Source: Siphonodentalium dalli (taxonomy: Eukaryota > Mollusca > Scaphopoda > Gadilida > Siphonodentaliidae). Taken from it: a stretch of 64,000 nucleotides of DNA. The notes under the pieces were generated by a model that saw nothing but the letters and a program-made list of their open reading frames with translations, had not been told where the DNA came from and made no database searches. Positions 45,245-57,647 of this stretch are shown here, piece by piece. Every line of letters starts with the position of its first letter. Position 1 is the first letter of the stretch. Where the stretch lies: assembly GCA_032622095.1 (NCBI GenBank), contig CP136064.1:143547954-143611953 (forward strand). Reading direction: 5' to 3'. A program made the position numbers and the translations under genes.

Positions 45245-45305
45245 AACGAGAGACCGATCACGATCGGCAGATGTTTAACCCATACCTTGGCGATAGTGAA
45301 TAGCT
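45245..45305 (+). repeat. Isolated 5' end of a family 4 hairpin element
   Basis: ACGAGAGACCGATCACGATC then GGCAG and ATGTTTAACCCATACC match the 5' end of the 55252-57409 element. Similarity fades after about 45305 and no matching 3' hairpin is nearby, so it is a truncated or divergent copy. Confidence 0.7.
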
Positions 45306-45898
45306 ATAACTGATAATTTGTCTAAGATATGATCACAGGAATCCATATATCAGTACCCAACTTGAAATCAAAAGCTCAAATAATTTGTCTTAAGAAGGGG
45401 TTAAAGTATTTGGAGTTGGGGAAGAGTAGTTTTAAATCTCATAACTATGTCCCTGTTCACCCAAGAACCTCTCACTGTGAGTTCCAACAGTTTAGTGATT
45501 TCGGAGGATATGTTTAGGAGTTAAAGTTAACTCATTGGAAGCAAAAGTGATAAACCCTTTTGTCCCCACATCCGGTTGTAGCTAGAAATCTGATTGGCTA
45601 CAACGCCACGTTTAAATCACCATGTCCCCCGTCACCCTTGACAGCGGGGTATAAGAGAACGTGCGCCAAACATCGGGGGTATATGAGCATGTGAAACATC
45701 GGGGGTATATGAATGACCCTTGATCTGGCAGTTTCCACCAATCGTGACGTTGCTCTCGCACGCCGAATTTGACGTCACCTGACGCCGGGTCCTTAGGTCA
45801 GCTACTGAATTATTCTTATTGGTGTGAATTAATCGGATAACCTATGAAAAACACACTTAAATTAAGGAGACATGGTTATTGTTGTGGGGACAAAATCG

Positions 45899-46038
45899 TT
45901 ATCTCCGGCAACATCGTGGGGTACATGAAGATTTAATACCTGGATGTCTCTTTTTGAACCCCTCGGCTCCGCCTCGGGGTTCAAAATCGACATCCAGGTA
46001 TTAAATCTCCATGTACCCCCGATGTTGCCGAAGATAAC
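45899..46038. repeat. Near-perfect palindrome with 50-bp arms
   Basis: The arm 45899-45948 pairs with 45990-46038 with about three differences (GCAACATCG, TTTAATACCTGGATGTC and the inverse). The 41-bp centre holds a nested palindrome around CCTCGGCTCCGCCTCGG. Related GGGGGTATATGA(G/A) repeats lie at about 45680-45712. Confidence 0.85.
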
Positions 46039-46083
46039 TAATAATCTCCGCCACTTTTGACCTGCCAGATATTTAAAATTCAT

Positions 46084-46473
46084 TCACTTCTAAAGAGAAA
46101 TTATAATTTGTTGACAAGACAGACTGCTTAAAACAACATACATGTATGGGATTCCATCTCATATTTAAATTAATTTACCCCCCCCCATTCTCCCCAGTTG
46201 CTATTTGTTTATCAAACATAGACAGATAAGATCAGATCTGACATGTGTATTAAATAAGGAATGCTTATATTGTCAGGTACATGCAAGATTAAGTGTTTCA
46301 TAACAGGGGTGTATGGTTTTCAAAAATATATGTAGTTTATACAATACAAAAGTGTTATCTATATAATGTTATACAGACATTATATGATGAGGATGCTGGT
46401 CCGTATGACCCCTAAATCGAAACAGATTACCATAGTTCATATAAAAGAAAGTAAGTAGTCCTCAATTAAATGG
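46084..46473. other. Anonymous spacer
   Basis: No gene or element recognised. Confidence 0.4.
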
Positions 46474-46480
46474 CTTCACA

Positions 46481-47605
46481 CAGGGGGGGGGGGGGTCGTG
46501 AGAAAATTAACACATACAGGGCCCAAAAAAATATTTACAGCCCTTTTGCTACCCACCCACCCTTTTTGTGCAAATAATGTTTTTTTTTCCGCCTGATTTT
46601 TTTGGACCCACCCCCTAAAATAAGAAAAAAATCATTTTAAATATATTCAAGACCAAATCAAACAGAATCAAAGGTAAGTTTTAAATTGGTCCGTTTCTGG
46701 TAGATTCCAAGTGTTAAAACAATTGAAAAACTATCAACAGTTATGATGTTGTTTTCGACATTGAAAAATACATTTTGAAATAAAAAGTGTTTTATTCTAC
46801 AGTATGCAGAGATATTGTGAGGTAATATTTATAGTACCAATAAGCCAACATTGTGTTTAATTTTTACATAAATAGTCCAGTTACTAATTAATGACTTCTT
46901 CACTGTTGTTCCCAAAAAGTGCCACCAACCATCATATCAGAACACCTTATAGCCATACCTGCAATGACAGTTATATAGTATATAAGTATCACTCTATATA
47001 AACAGGCTGGCATGTTTATTTTTTAATTTGAGGTATTTTGTTAGCCAGCACTCTGCAGCACCAGGCAGCGCTAGTATTATTTGGTCATTAGACATGCCAG
47101 AGTGAAAATGCCAGCACTATCAGGCACTATTCAATATTAATTTGAGGTGAAATGCAAACCAGCACTCCTATTCAGTCATCACTTTTATTTGGCACCAGAG
47201 AGTGCTTTATCTTATACCTACATATGTTCTTAAGTGTTGGTTAAGGTCATAATCTATGTTAGAACACATTAGTGAAAATAACTTAAAACAATGTCCATAA
47301 TGTGGGTTGAAAAATATTTGCACAAACAATTTTTTTCAGGCCTCTGAGATGCCCGGTATATGTATGTTTTTGGAAGATCTCCCCTGTATTACTTATATCT
47401 TATACCTACCCTGTTCCTAAGTGTCTGTAAAGGCCATAACCTGCCTTAGAACACAATTAGTAATGAATATATTTGAAAACAACTTAAAACAAGGGCAAAA
47501 ATGTGAATAGAAAAAAATTTGCACAAACTCATTTTTTCGAGCCTCTTCGGACCCACCCACCCCAGCCCTGTATGATAAAACTTTTGTGCGACCCCCCCCC
47601 CCCTG
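46481..47605. mobile_element. 1.1-kb element with poly-G inverted ends and CTTCACA target duplication
   Basis: The left end CAGGGGGGGGGGGGGTCG and right end CGACCCCCCCCCCCCTG are inverted copies, flanked by CTTCACA on both sides (46474-46480 and 47606-47612). CAG...CTG ends with a 7-8-bp duplication suggest hAT. Inside is a ~185-bp tandem duplication (from about 47210 and 47395) with TCTTATACCTAC and TTTGCACAAAC. No transposase. Confidence 0.8.
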
Positions 47606-47612
47606 CTTCACA

Positions 47613-50600
47613 CATTACAATGTTTTACAAGTAGCTTAGACACTAAAATCCATAACCTTCAATGTTAATCTTTTAAGCTCTCTGTGGCCCCTAAAATTCA
47701 ATCAACCATAACAATATGAACAAAAGGGAAAATAAGATTCCTAGAAATATTAACGACATCTACCATCTTGATTTTCAAAACAAGGCATCATCTGCAATGG
47801 TCATGTAGATTTATCTGCCTGTTACCCTTTGCATAGATAAATCATATTGGCTGTCAGCCATTATTTTAATTTCAAATTGAATGCATGTGTCTGAAGGGTT
47901 AATATATTTTTCCAAAATCAATTAATCAGTCAATATCAAAATTGATAGAAGTGAATAATGTGCAAAGATAACCATAGATAAGAAATATGAGGAAGAGTAC
48001 ATTATAGCATGTGTCTATGGGAAGCTTGTAAAGGGTTAATTATTTTATAAGCAGATCATTGGAATATAGAAGACACTTACATAGGTGAGGGGTCCTTTAG
48101 GAGAAACAAGAGACTCATGCTGCCATTAATCAAATAATCAAATTTGACAGATAAGATAAACAATTAGCCAACCACAATTGTTGTTTATCTTTGACTTCAT
48201 CTAACCAAACCCCACAGCTATGTACCATATGTCATCACTCAATTAATGACAAGATTTCACTTGGAATGACACCATCTATAAAATGTATTCTCATATACTC
48301 TGGATATCGGATGTTCACATGGTAATTTATTTATATCATTATAGTACATGTAACTATTGCAATAAAATCATCATATTTTCAAAATTAATGTTATAAAACT
48401 AAAACAAATGAAGTGTCAATGATAATTTTGTTTTTATTATTTTATAATTTGTTTTTATTATTATAAAAGTTAAAAAAAATAATTAAATAATTTTTTTTGG
48501 TTAACCCACTTTTTGGACAAAAACGTGCATGTGCCCCCTGGGCTTACTGACGGGTGTATACGGTAAGCAATCTAAAAAAAATCTAAATTTATTTTTGTTT
48601 CGATAACTCCTTTAAAATAAATTGGATCAAACCCATATTCGAACTCGATCTGTATTTTGAGCTGAGAAACTCACATACCAAATTTGGTTCCAATCAGATA
48701 AAAAAAAATTTAGTTATCGAAGCATCCGTGAATTCTATAAAGTTGTAATTTGGCAGTGAAATGTCAAATTGGTATTTTGGGATTGTTTTTATACAACATG
48801 GCCATAACATTCTAAATAAACATCCAGTAACGTATTTATAAAGCTGTTTATAATAATAAAGTTTTATGCTTCCAGATGCATGATTTTGAAGTTTTTGTTG
48901 ATATGCTTTCCCCTACCCCATTTTCTGCCATTCAAATTTGGAGTAGGTTTCCCAAATGATGAGTGAAATCCAGTGACATTCATTGGTGTAACCATTGAAA
49001 TGCTATTTTCTCAACAAAAATGATTTAAAGGATTACACTGGTGTAATTCTTCTCAGTCATTATAGATGCCCACTAGTCCAATGAGCATGTTGCCGGAAAA
49101 AAATTTGTGATAGGCATTCCGTAACTGAAGTTATGCCAATTCATGTGATTTAATATTACTTTATGGAATAATATGCAGTCTGCATCATACGCCGAAAAGA
49201 TTTTTGTGATAGGCATTCCGTAACTGAAGTTTAATATACTGATTCATGTGATTGAATATCACATTATGAAATAATATGCAATCTGAATCATAAATCTTCC
49301 TTCATGTGATGTCATATGAGCGACTACTAGCGACACGCAGTGTCAAACTTGAAAGGCAGTCGCAATTGGCTTTTATTTACTGATTGTTTTTAGCAATGTG
49401 CTCAGTGGATTAGCGGGCATTGAAAATGATTGAGAAAAATACACTGGTGTAATACTTTGAGAGGCAAGATCAAATAATTTTACACAATAAACTTTCGTTC
49501 ATTTTTCTTAATATACACAAAAACCTATAAAATTTGACAAAAATGCCCCACAATAGCATTTTCGGAAAAGAGGCTATAGACTAATTAAAGAGTTCATAGG
49601 GCCACAATTTAATTATATTCACCAATGTATTTGGAAATTCCTTCACAATTTGTTCAATCTAGTATTCTTAAAAGGTTATGAGAAAAGCAGAGCATATGGA
49701 TATTAATTTATGGAGTTTATATGCATGACCTCAAATATGGCATTTCATCATGAAAGTTCTGTGTCAGAGGCAAATTTGGTTATAAAGTCCATACAATGAA
49801 ACCCACATTTTGTTTGAGAATATTTTATTTTTCTTAATCATAGATGCACATAGAAGTCATTTTTATTGTGTTTTATATAGTGATGAACTTACTAAAATAG
49901 TGAAAAAGTCCTTCATTTTTCTCTAGTCTTTTAAATAATTGACCATAAAATACGGATTTTGGCTATAATTATGAGAAATTGAGGCCCAGAAATCAGGTAA
50001 ACTCTCGTTTTTGAAAGCACACAAATTGAAAAATACTTAACAAATCTGGGAATGGTTTTCTGTTCTGGAATCAGGAAAGTGAGGTCGACAGAATAAACAT
50101 GAAATTGGAAGGACATGTGAAATTGAATTTTTATACACATTCATGTATATCCATAAATTGATGAATTGATCAAATTTTCCCAAATTTATTTCACGAAATT
50201 CACCAATTTTCCGAATTTTGCTGATTTTTAGTATGTTGTTTATGGAGGTTTTATGCACCTACTCAAGCAAAAAAAATTAGTTCTGAATAAAACCATAAAT
50301 GCACTTGACTATAGCGACGAGGCGACCTTGGTTGCCGAGTCGCTATGTGGCCACGAAAACTACCCGAGTCGCGATACATTAATCGGATCAAATACATTTT
50401 GTATATAAAACGTTTATCTACCATTGGTGTGACAGAATCCACCACACAAATTACATCTTAGGATTTTCTTAAATGTCAAAATTGATGGATTTGTGTCCGA
50501 CGATTAGCTTTCTTGAGTAAATTCTCCCAACATGCAAGTTCAAGCGAATATGCCTATATTAAAACGGAAATTGAATTCAATGGACAAAATCTCTTACACC

Positions 50601-51679
50601 TGCAATTTTTCTATAATTGTATAATAAATACTCAACAAATACATATGTTAGTTACATTTTGATATGGTATACCATAATGCCCATGGTGGTATAGGCAATC
50701 AAATAATGTTAAAACCTAGGAACTATAGTATGCAAGAATATATGTTGGAATGTTGTTTTGAATTTTCAAGCGATTGATGTGACATCAGTTCATTCATGAT
50801 TTTGAACCAGTCAATGACGTCATGCACGCCTTGTACCACAAATGCAGTAACGATTAGTGTTGAAATGACTAGCGTATTTCGTAGTCAACTAGTCAGTGGC
50901 CTTTAAATAGTCAACTACTAGTCAACTAGAAGACACCTACTATATACATAGAAAGATCAAAAACCAACACAGGATTATCAAAGTATTTTCTTAGACATCA
51001 ATGATCTGTCCATTTCACAGCTGTTTGTCATCATAAATTTATTAAAACATGCATATGTATCATTATATTTATCGATGTTGACAGCCTTATAGACAGGTAA
51101 GTATCATGAACATCACTCATATCATATAATATTGGGGTAAACTTCACAGTTGTTATGTTCGCGAGCGATCCCGAGAAAGTGACAGTCATAAAATACTATA
51201 GAGAGACTTCAAAACAGCTGGATGCAACAAGTTTACTAACTTCCGGTGCATGCGCAGTCTATTTTTCGCCCAATAATATCACAACTGTACCATTTTACGC
51301 AGTGTTCAGTGAGCTATTCCGCTATATACCATGTAACCCTTGGTCTACTTTTAATAGGGGTGTGTGGTTGTATGACAGTGAGTCATTGACTTGTTTAGAA
51401 ATCTGACTGATATTTTGGCATAATCCAGCACAATATAAATATAATTATACCAGTACCCAGTTAGGATGAAGCGAGCACATCGGAATAGATTTGATCTTGA
51501 ATCAGTGACCGCATTGTCAAAACAACATATCTATTGCAACGTAGAATATCGTAGATCAAAGGCACCGTATTTTGAATATGGGAATGTGTACAGTAAAATC
51601 TGCTGTTGCGACTTAGCTGAACAATGATTGTTCCAATCGATGAGACATCAGAAGGGTCCCTTTTTCAGGCAAATAACAT
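47613..51679. other. Anonymous AT-rich DNA with scattered repeats
   Basis: No gene recognised. One isolated monomer of the family 4 satellite lies at about 48585-48735 (ATCAAACCCATATTCGAACT). A ~105-bp tandem duplication lies at 49099-49290 (TTGTGATAGGCATTCCGTAA twice). The ORF at 51155-51406 has no motif. Confidence 0.5.
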
Positions 51680-51838
51680 ACAGTTATGCCCTACATAATC
51701 AACTCCTTAACCACAGAAGAATTATGGGTAACTTTTCAGGACTTTTTTCGGAAATATGGCTTGTTGCCATTCATCGGAAAGCTCTCAGCGAGAGCTTTCC
51801 GATGAATAGCAACAAGCCATATTTCCGACTAAATAAAA
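51680..51838. mobile_element. Palindromic short element, copy 2
   Basis: Contains an 81-bp palindrome (51748-51828): two 39-bp arms with a single mismatch around a 3-base loop, built on CGGAAATATGGCTTGTTGCC and CGGAAAGCTCTC. A diverged copy sits in copy A at 32119-32270. Confidence 0.75.
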
Positions 51839-52567
51839 TAAAAATCTAAGTCAAATGCTTTCACAATTTGGACCAACAGCAAGCTTGGGGTTACCGGTAA
51901 CAGCAAACAAATACCTATGTATGTTGAGATCTTCAGGTTTATTTATATAACAAATAGTATACATTAGGGACCTAGGAATTGACTGAGACTGTCATGACAT
52001 GTGTGGCACCTATATGTTATGAGGAAGAGAATATATTTAGTGAGTCTCTGTGAAAATACTTGAGAATGCTGTAAAGTGTATTCAATGTAAGCTGTTTTCG
52101 TCATTAAAGAACATATGTGAGAAAAACATTTTGTGAATGCAGTTGAAAGAGGAAAATATGTTGAGTCACAACATGTGACTAGTCAATGAAAATGTGTTAC
52201 ACTATTTTACTAAAGCAAGTTTAATAATGATAGTTCACCAAAGAAATTGCTTGAAATTTCATTTATGTTGTATGAGCAGAATACTTAAGATATTATGTAT
52301 CCTAAGGAAACCACAATAAAGAGAAAAGTATCAGTTCATTGAGAAAAAATTCAGTTGAAAGGACTAGGCTCGCTTCAACCACCAAATTATGTATACCTCA
52401 TTTGAAAGAAGGGATATCAAACAATACCAACGTGGAATATTTCTTACCAAACTCACTATATATATTGGGCTACAAAGCTTCCTTTCTTTGTTATAATTTT
52501 CTGTGCAATGACCATTTAAAAACAACTAGAAAAATAGGCCCCTTTTTTGTTTGTGAACTGGTAAATT
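51839..52567. other. Anonymous spacer
   Basis: No gene or repeat recognised to the left of copy B. Confidence 0.4.
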
Positions 52568-53059
52568 CTATGACTACAATTAAAAAAATTTGATTTATCA
52601 AGTTCTAATTTTATGAATAAATTATACCTGTACCTCATATCGCTCTGAATATATCACTTTAACACTTCTAACTCGCTTCGTTCCATTTCCAGTGTGACTT
52701 TTTCAATCACTCACTGATGTGACGTCACTCCCAGAATACCCCAAATAAATCAGTTTACAACTTGGCGTTCAAGGAGTAAAGAAAAACTCATCGAAGGGGA
52801 GGTGGGTGGGTTCGCGGGTATGAGGTAGGTATAATTTATTCATAAAATTACAACTTGATAAATCTAATTAAAAAAATTTATTCCATAAATTAACCTACCT
52901 CATATTGCTCAGAATATTTCCAGAATATTTCTGTCATGCTGTGATATGATGAGGTTTTCCAATCTGGTGGTTATCCTCTGGATGGGTTGAGTTCATATGT
53001 ATATATATTATGCAACCCATATACAGTTATATATATATATACCATATATAATTATGTTC

Positions 53060-53349
53060 ACAGCATCATCAGCTCACATTTGTTAGAATGCATCAAAAAC
53101 TGTTTGAAACGTGTTCAACGCTTGATGCCTCTATATAGCCGCAGAAAAAGGAATCCATCCATCATGCGAACTCGCAAAGTAGATAAACATCTACACAATC
53201 ATAATGTCTACAACACTTCAGTTGTAGAAGGTTCAACCTCACGTATATATAATATTCTGAATTTATTTGGCTGCGACAAATCAGCAGAAAAATATTTGTT
53301 AACGAACACATTTGAACAAAGACCACGAAGGGGCCTCAAGAAAGAATAA
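53060..53349 (+). CDS. Unknown ORF of composite repeat copy B
   Basis: An open frame that follows a possible acceptor (ATTATGTTCACAG) and reads SIISSHLLECIKNCLKRVQR, then RRKRNPSIMRTRKVDKHLHN, LFGCDKSAEKYLLTN and FEQRPRRGLKKE before a stop at 53347-53349. It is basic, with no recognised domain. Copy A has the same region with two frameshifts (24413-24645). Differences between copies are not clearly biased to synonymous sites, so selection on a protein is not shown. It could be a relic of the unit's own gene. Confidence 0.3.
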
Positions 53350-54285
53350 GCATTCTTAATCAGTTACAATCCAGCTTGAAATTGTCTGTTGAGATCTGTG
53401 AGGTTCACGTATTTGTCAGAAATATATTATTTTCTCCTGATGAACATTACTTGTTTTCAGTAAATAAATGACAATAGATCTGTACAATGTTGATCATCTA
53501 AACTATCTAAAATATAGTATATATATTTGGCTTGGTTATAGCTGTGATTACATGAGACAATATGTCCTGTTTTTGACAAGGCATGTATGATATGCATTAT
53601 ACCACTTTGTATTTTAGCCAAGATACATGTATCTGATCTGTGCATGAAGATTGCATTGGATGATGCCCGGTCTTGATATTAATGACATCACTATTTTATT
53701 GTCCTAATGAGAATCTGAATTACCGGCACATGCAGAAGCTTTCCTCTCGCTGTTCATTTACCTCAGGCCAGATACTTGAAGACGTCATCAAGGATTGGTT
53801 ACACCTAATGGTAACATTGATATCCGCATTATGTAGACATGTGTCTGTTTTATAGGCCAACTGTCATTTTTTATGGCGAAATGCAGCCACACGTGAGCGA
53901 CCGAATTAGTCAAGACATTGTGTCGATAGAGAAGATATCTCTAAATGTGAGTTTTCAGTGCATCTTCAATGGTCTAACACTGCCTCGTGCACAATTGAGA
54001 GTTTTCACCACAGAACCAAGACTCTAAGCAGTGTATATAGCTACATGTTCCCTGTACATACTGCTGCCTGGCAACAAAAAATCAATAGTTTCGGCTGTGA
54101 GTGTATATTTTAACCTTAATTGTAGGTAATCCATAATGAGAAGGGCCGTGTAGATGAATCAGCATTTTAATACATAATATAGCTGCTCAAAAATCAAAAA
54201 TAATCTCGGCCAATGGCCTTCCTCAGCAATGACACACTGAATGTATATTTTAAATGTACCTCTCGGCCAGTATATAGTAGCATTG

Positions 54286-54346
54286 AAGAATGTTTATTGG
54301 CAATGCACTTGACCATGAAGAATGTTTATTGGCAATGCACTTGACC
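54286..54346. repeat. ~30-bp tandem duplication
   Basis: GAAGAATGTTTATTGGCAAT then GCACTTGACCAT, twice head to tail. Confidence 0.9.
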
Positions 54347-54913
54347 ATTATCTCAGATAATTAAGGAATATTAAAAATTCTTCTGCATCTTTTAACACAG
54401 GAAAAACAGCTGGTTTTTATATGAAACTGTGGGATGATGGATCAGTTCCGTTCAAACAGTAAGTGGCGACTGTTCTCAGTAAGGATAAACCAAGAATAGC
54501 TACCTCTCCGTTACATTCGTAATTAAGTGCATCGGCTCTGAACATTCGTATAAGAAAACCACTGAAGGTCCGATTGGAGGTGCTTTTCTTTGCTGAATTT
54601 TTTTATATATCAACTTGAAGCACACTATCCGTATCAAATTCTCTCTTATTAGATTAATATAGCGATTGTATTGTATCACTCTTCCTCGGCCTTTTCGCCA
54701 TGATTGAGTGTTCTGATACGAAATCAGGAGCTGATACAGATTTGGAGTTTGAACTCGAATAGAGATTATATTGTATCGCTCTTCTTCGACCTTTTTGTCA
54801 ATATCAAAATCTCTCACGTCAAGAGTTTTCAGGGATACTATTGCATCATAATCGTCTCGCTCTCCGTCGGCCTTTCGCCACGATTTGAGCGTTGCTCTGA
54901 TTCCACATCAGAT

Positions 54914-55195
54914 TCACAATCGTCTCCCTCTCCGTCGGCTTTTGCCATGATTTGAGCGTTGTGATTCTACATCAGATTCAGTTACCGTCCAAGTGTAAAC
55001 TTGATGAAGTCCTGTATCTAGGCATAGAGGCACTCGCGATGTGGACTGTCCCTCTTCTCCTTTAGAGTCTTCAAGGAATGATTCTGCTGAGCTACCCGAG
55101 ATTAAGTCCGTGTCTAGTCTATACCATACTGGCACTAGCACTGGGGACTTTCTGTTCCTGAATCTTGATTTTGATCTACAAGGTGCTGGAGCCAA
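54914..55195 (-). other. Conserved minus-strand open frame of copy B
   Basis: Reads WYRLDTDLISGSSAESFLED, then SKGEEGQSTSRVPLCLDTG and TVTESDVESQRSNHGKSRRR. The corresponding peptide is partly kept in both tandem copies of unit A (32.5-33.0 kb). Acidic then basic; family not recognised. Listed as a possible coding relic, not as a gene. Confidence 0.3.
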
Positions 55196-55251
55196 AGTAG
55201 GCTATACTGCACAGGGAATTTTCCGCCAGTTTTTTCCGTGGACAAAGACAA

Positions 55252-57409
55252 ACGAGAGGCCGATCACGATCGGCAGATGTTTAACCCATACCTTGGCGAT
55301 AACGATTAGCTATTTTCATAAATCCTTACACCAACCTTTTCAACAATTCACACCTTACCATTAAAGCTACTCGATCCGATTAAGCACCCCTCAGTTACTA
55401 TTTATTTGGCTTCAGGGGTAACAAATATTTTATTCAAATCGAGGAATCCATTCATCAAATTCAGAGTAAGCAGATATCAATTTTTTAAATCCATTATCTT
55501 TAACCACCTGGAATATTTAGTGGCCGTATGAAAGTCGATGAAGATGGATAACTCTATAATTAAGTGGCTTTTTTGTGTCAGATATATGACAAAGCAGCAA
55601 AATTTCATTGTACAAATGTTGATAAATAACAGGTTTTGGGCAATTTTATACTATAGTGGACTGTGGTTAGCATTATTTTTGGGCAATTAATCGATTCTGA
55701 TAACTGAAGCGGAATTGTTGTTGGAATCTGATGATATGGGGACCATCAAATTGGATTGAGTACCTTTAAGTTCACAAGTGGCATAAGCCTTATTGGGCAC
55801 CTTCCATATGAACATGGATGTGGCATTTGATTCCAATCCATTAAGTCAGTTTAAAATAGATATATAGTCTTATAGAGCTCAGTTAGACAGAAGAACCGTA
55901 CATAATAGTTAAAGATATTAAAAAAAAATTGTAAAATATGATTGATAATGATTGGATATAACATACTTTAATGCATAATTATGAGATAACTAGAGGTTGG
56001 ATTTGAGATTGAAGATATTAAATTCATTACATTGGATAGCATACTGTATGTCTATGGAATGGGTGTGTTAATTTTATTAATATTTTAAAGCAATTAAACC
56101 AAATGACCCTCTCTATACAGGTTAGGGGTCTGTTATCATAAACTATGACTTGAAATATAATATAATCAATGACAAATATTTGAGTTATTAAATGAGATAG
56201 CAAGGGGTTGATCTTAATCACACTAATGAACTGATCAAAATAGTCTATAAATGCATGTATATGGATTTAGAAGCCCACACAATAAGTCAGTCTCAAGAAT
56301 ACAAGCAACATTATTATTATCCTGCACCCCGAATGCAATAGATGGAATTTCAAAATAAGACAATTCCTCTAATGTTTTAAGAAATCCTTACTGAACCTGG
56401 CTCAAAGTGAAAGATATAATTTAATATCTGCCTATCAGATATCATTTGTCTATGGAATGGGTTAATTTTAATCCCAAAATCCATGCAAGACCAGGGAGCT
56501 ACTAGTATGTTGGAGTTGATCAATCCTGAGAAGTCACTCTCAACACACTATGGAAATGCAATAAACAACAGATAGCTATTAAAGTGCAGCAGTGAATATC
56601 AGATTTCTTTATCAATAATAGAGATGATCTCTAGTCTCCATTACTGATACCACAGCTGTAAGCTGCTACAGTTATATATTTTAAGCAAATCTCAAATCTG
56701 TTCAATTCTTAGTTAACAAGAGAGAGAGAACTTCATGGCTTTGTAACTGGATATACTATCTCTGTGTCTGCATAGCATTGTGAAACTGATTTATTAGATA
56801 TTATCTAGACAGTGCCACCTGTGTATCTTTGATATATTTTAGCCATGAATAAAATAATCAAAGGGCCATAACCCCATTAAAAAGTACTGGATCAAACCCA
56901 TATTCGAACTTGATCTGTATTTTGAGTTGAGAAACTCACATACAAAATTTTGTTCCTATCAGTGAAAAAATTGTAGATTTATCGAAGCATTCATGAATTA
57001 TAAGTCAAAGGGCCATAACTCCATTAAAAAATATCATATCAAACCCATATTCGAACTCGATATGTATTTTGGGCTCAGCAACTCACATACCAAATTTGTT
57101 TATGGTCAGATAATTTTTTTTTTCGTTATGGCAGCATGCATGAATTCTAAGTTGAAAAAGGGCCATAACTCAGTTAAAAAAAACTCTGATCAAACCCATA
57201 TTCGAACTCGATCTGTCTTTTATGCTGAGAAATTCATATACAAAATTTGGTTCCGATCAGATATAAAACGTTCGAGTTATCGCACCATGCATAAAGTGTC
57301 TACAGACAGACAGACAGACAGACAGACGGACGGACGGATGGACTAATGGCGAGTGGTCAATCCGGACAACGACACTATGTTTACCATACTATGGTATGGG
57401 TAAACATAA
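55252..57409 (+). mobile_element. Hairpin-ended element, family 4, with empty site in copy A
   Basis: The 5' end ACGAGAGGCCGATCACGATC contains a 14-bp palindrome (55260-55273), then ATGTTTAACCCATACC (55277-55292). The 3' part has three ~145-bp units (56858-57300), an ACAG/ACGG microsatellite (57301-57343) and a terminal hairpin (57377-57407) whose distal arm GGTATGGGTAAACAT inverts to the 5' repeat, then A's. Copy A reads GACAAAGACGA|AAATCTCTGG at 33063 without the element, so the boundaries are confirmed and no target duplication is made. The interior 55310-56855 shows no gene. Confidence 0.8.
56858..57343 (+). repeat. Family 4 satellite units and ACAG/ACGG microsatellite
   Basis: Three units, each with AAGGGCCATAAC(C/T)C, ATCAAACCCATATTCGAACT and AACTCACATAC(A/C)AAATTT, lead into ACAGACAG and then ACGGACGG repeats. 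Confidence 0.9.
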
Positions 57410-57647
57410 AAATCTCTGGTAAATTGAGGACATATACTCGATCTAGCCAAATTACGAGGCAAACAGTTAATGTATAATCCTCATATAGAGTGTCGTTCAC
57501 CAAGCTAGTGGCTTAAAATGTGAACATGCAGAGTCCGTCATAAAATAGACGAACGATTAGAAACGATGTTGCTTCAAGGATGCAAATTGGATAAACTGAT
57601 TTACGTGGGGTATTCTGGAGGTGATGTCACATCAATGAGTGATTAAA

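Noticed and set aside
51155-51406. 83-codon plus-strand ORF
   Set aside because: No motif and no splice context; left unannotated.
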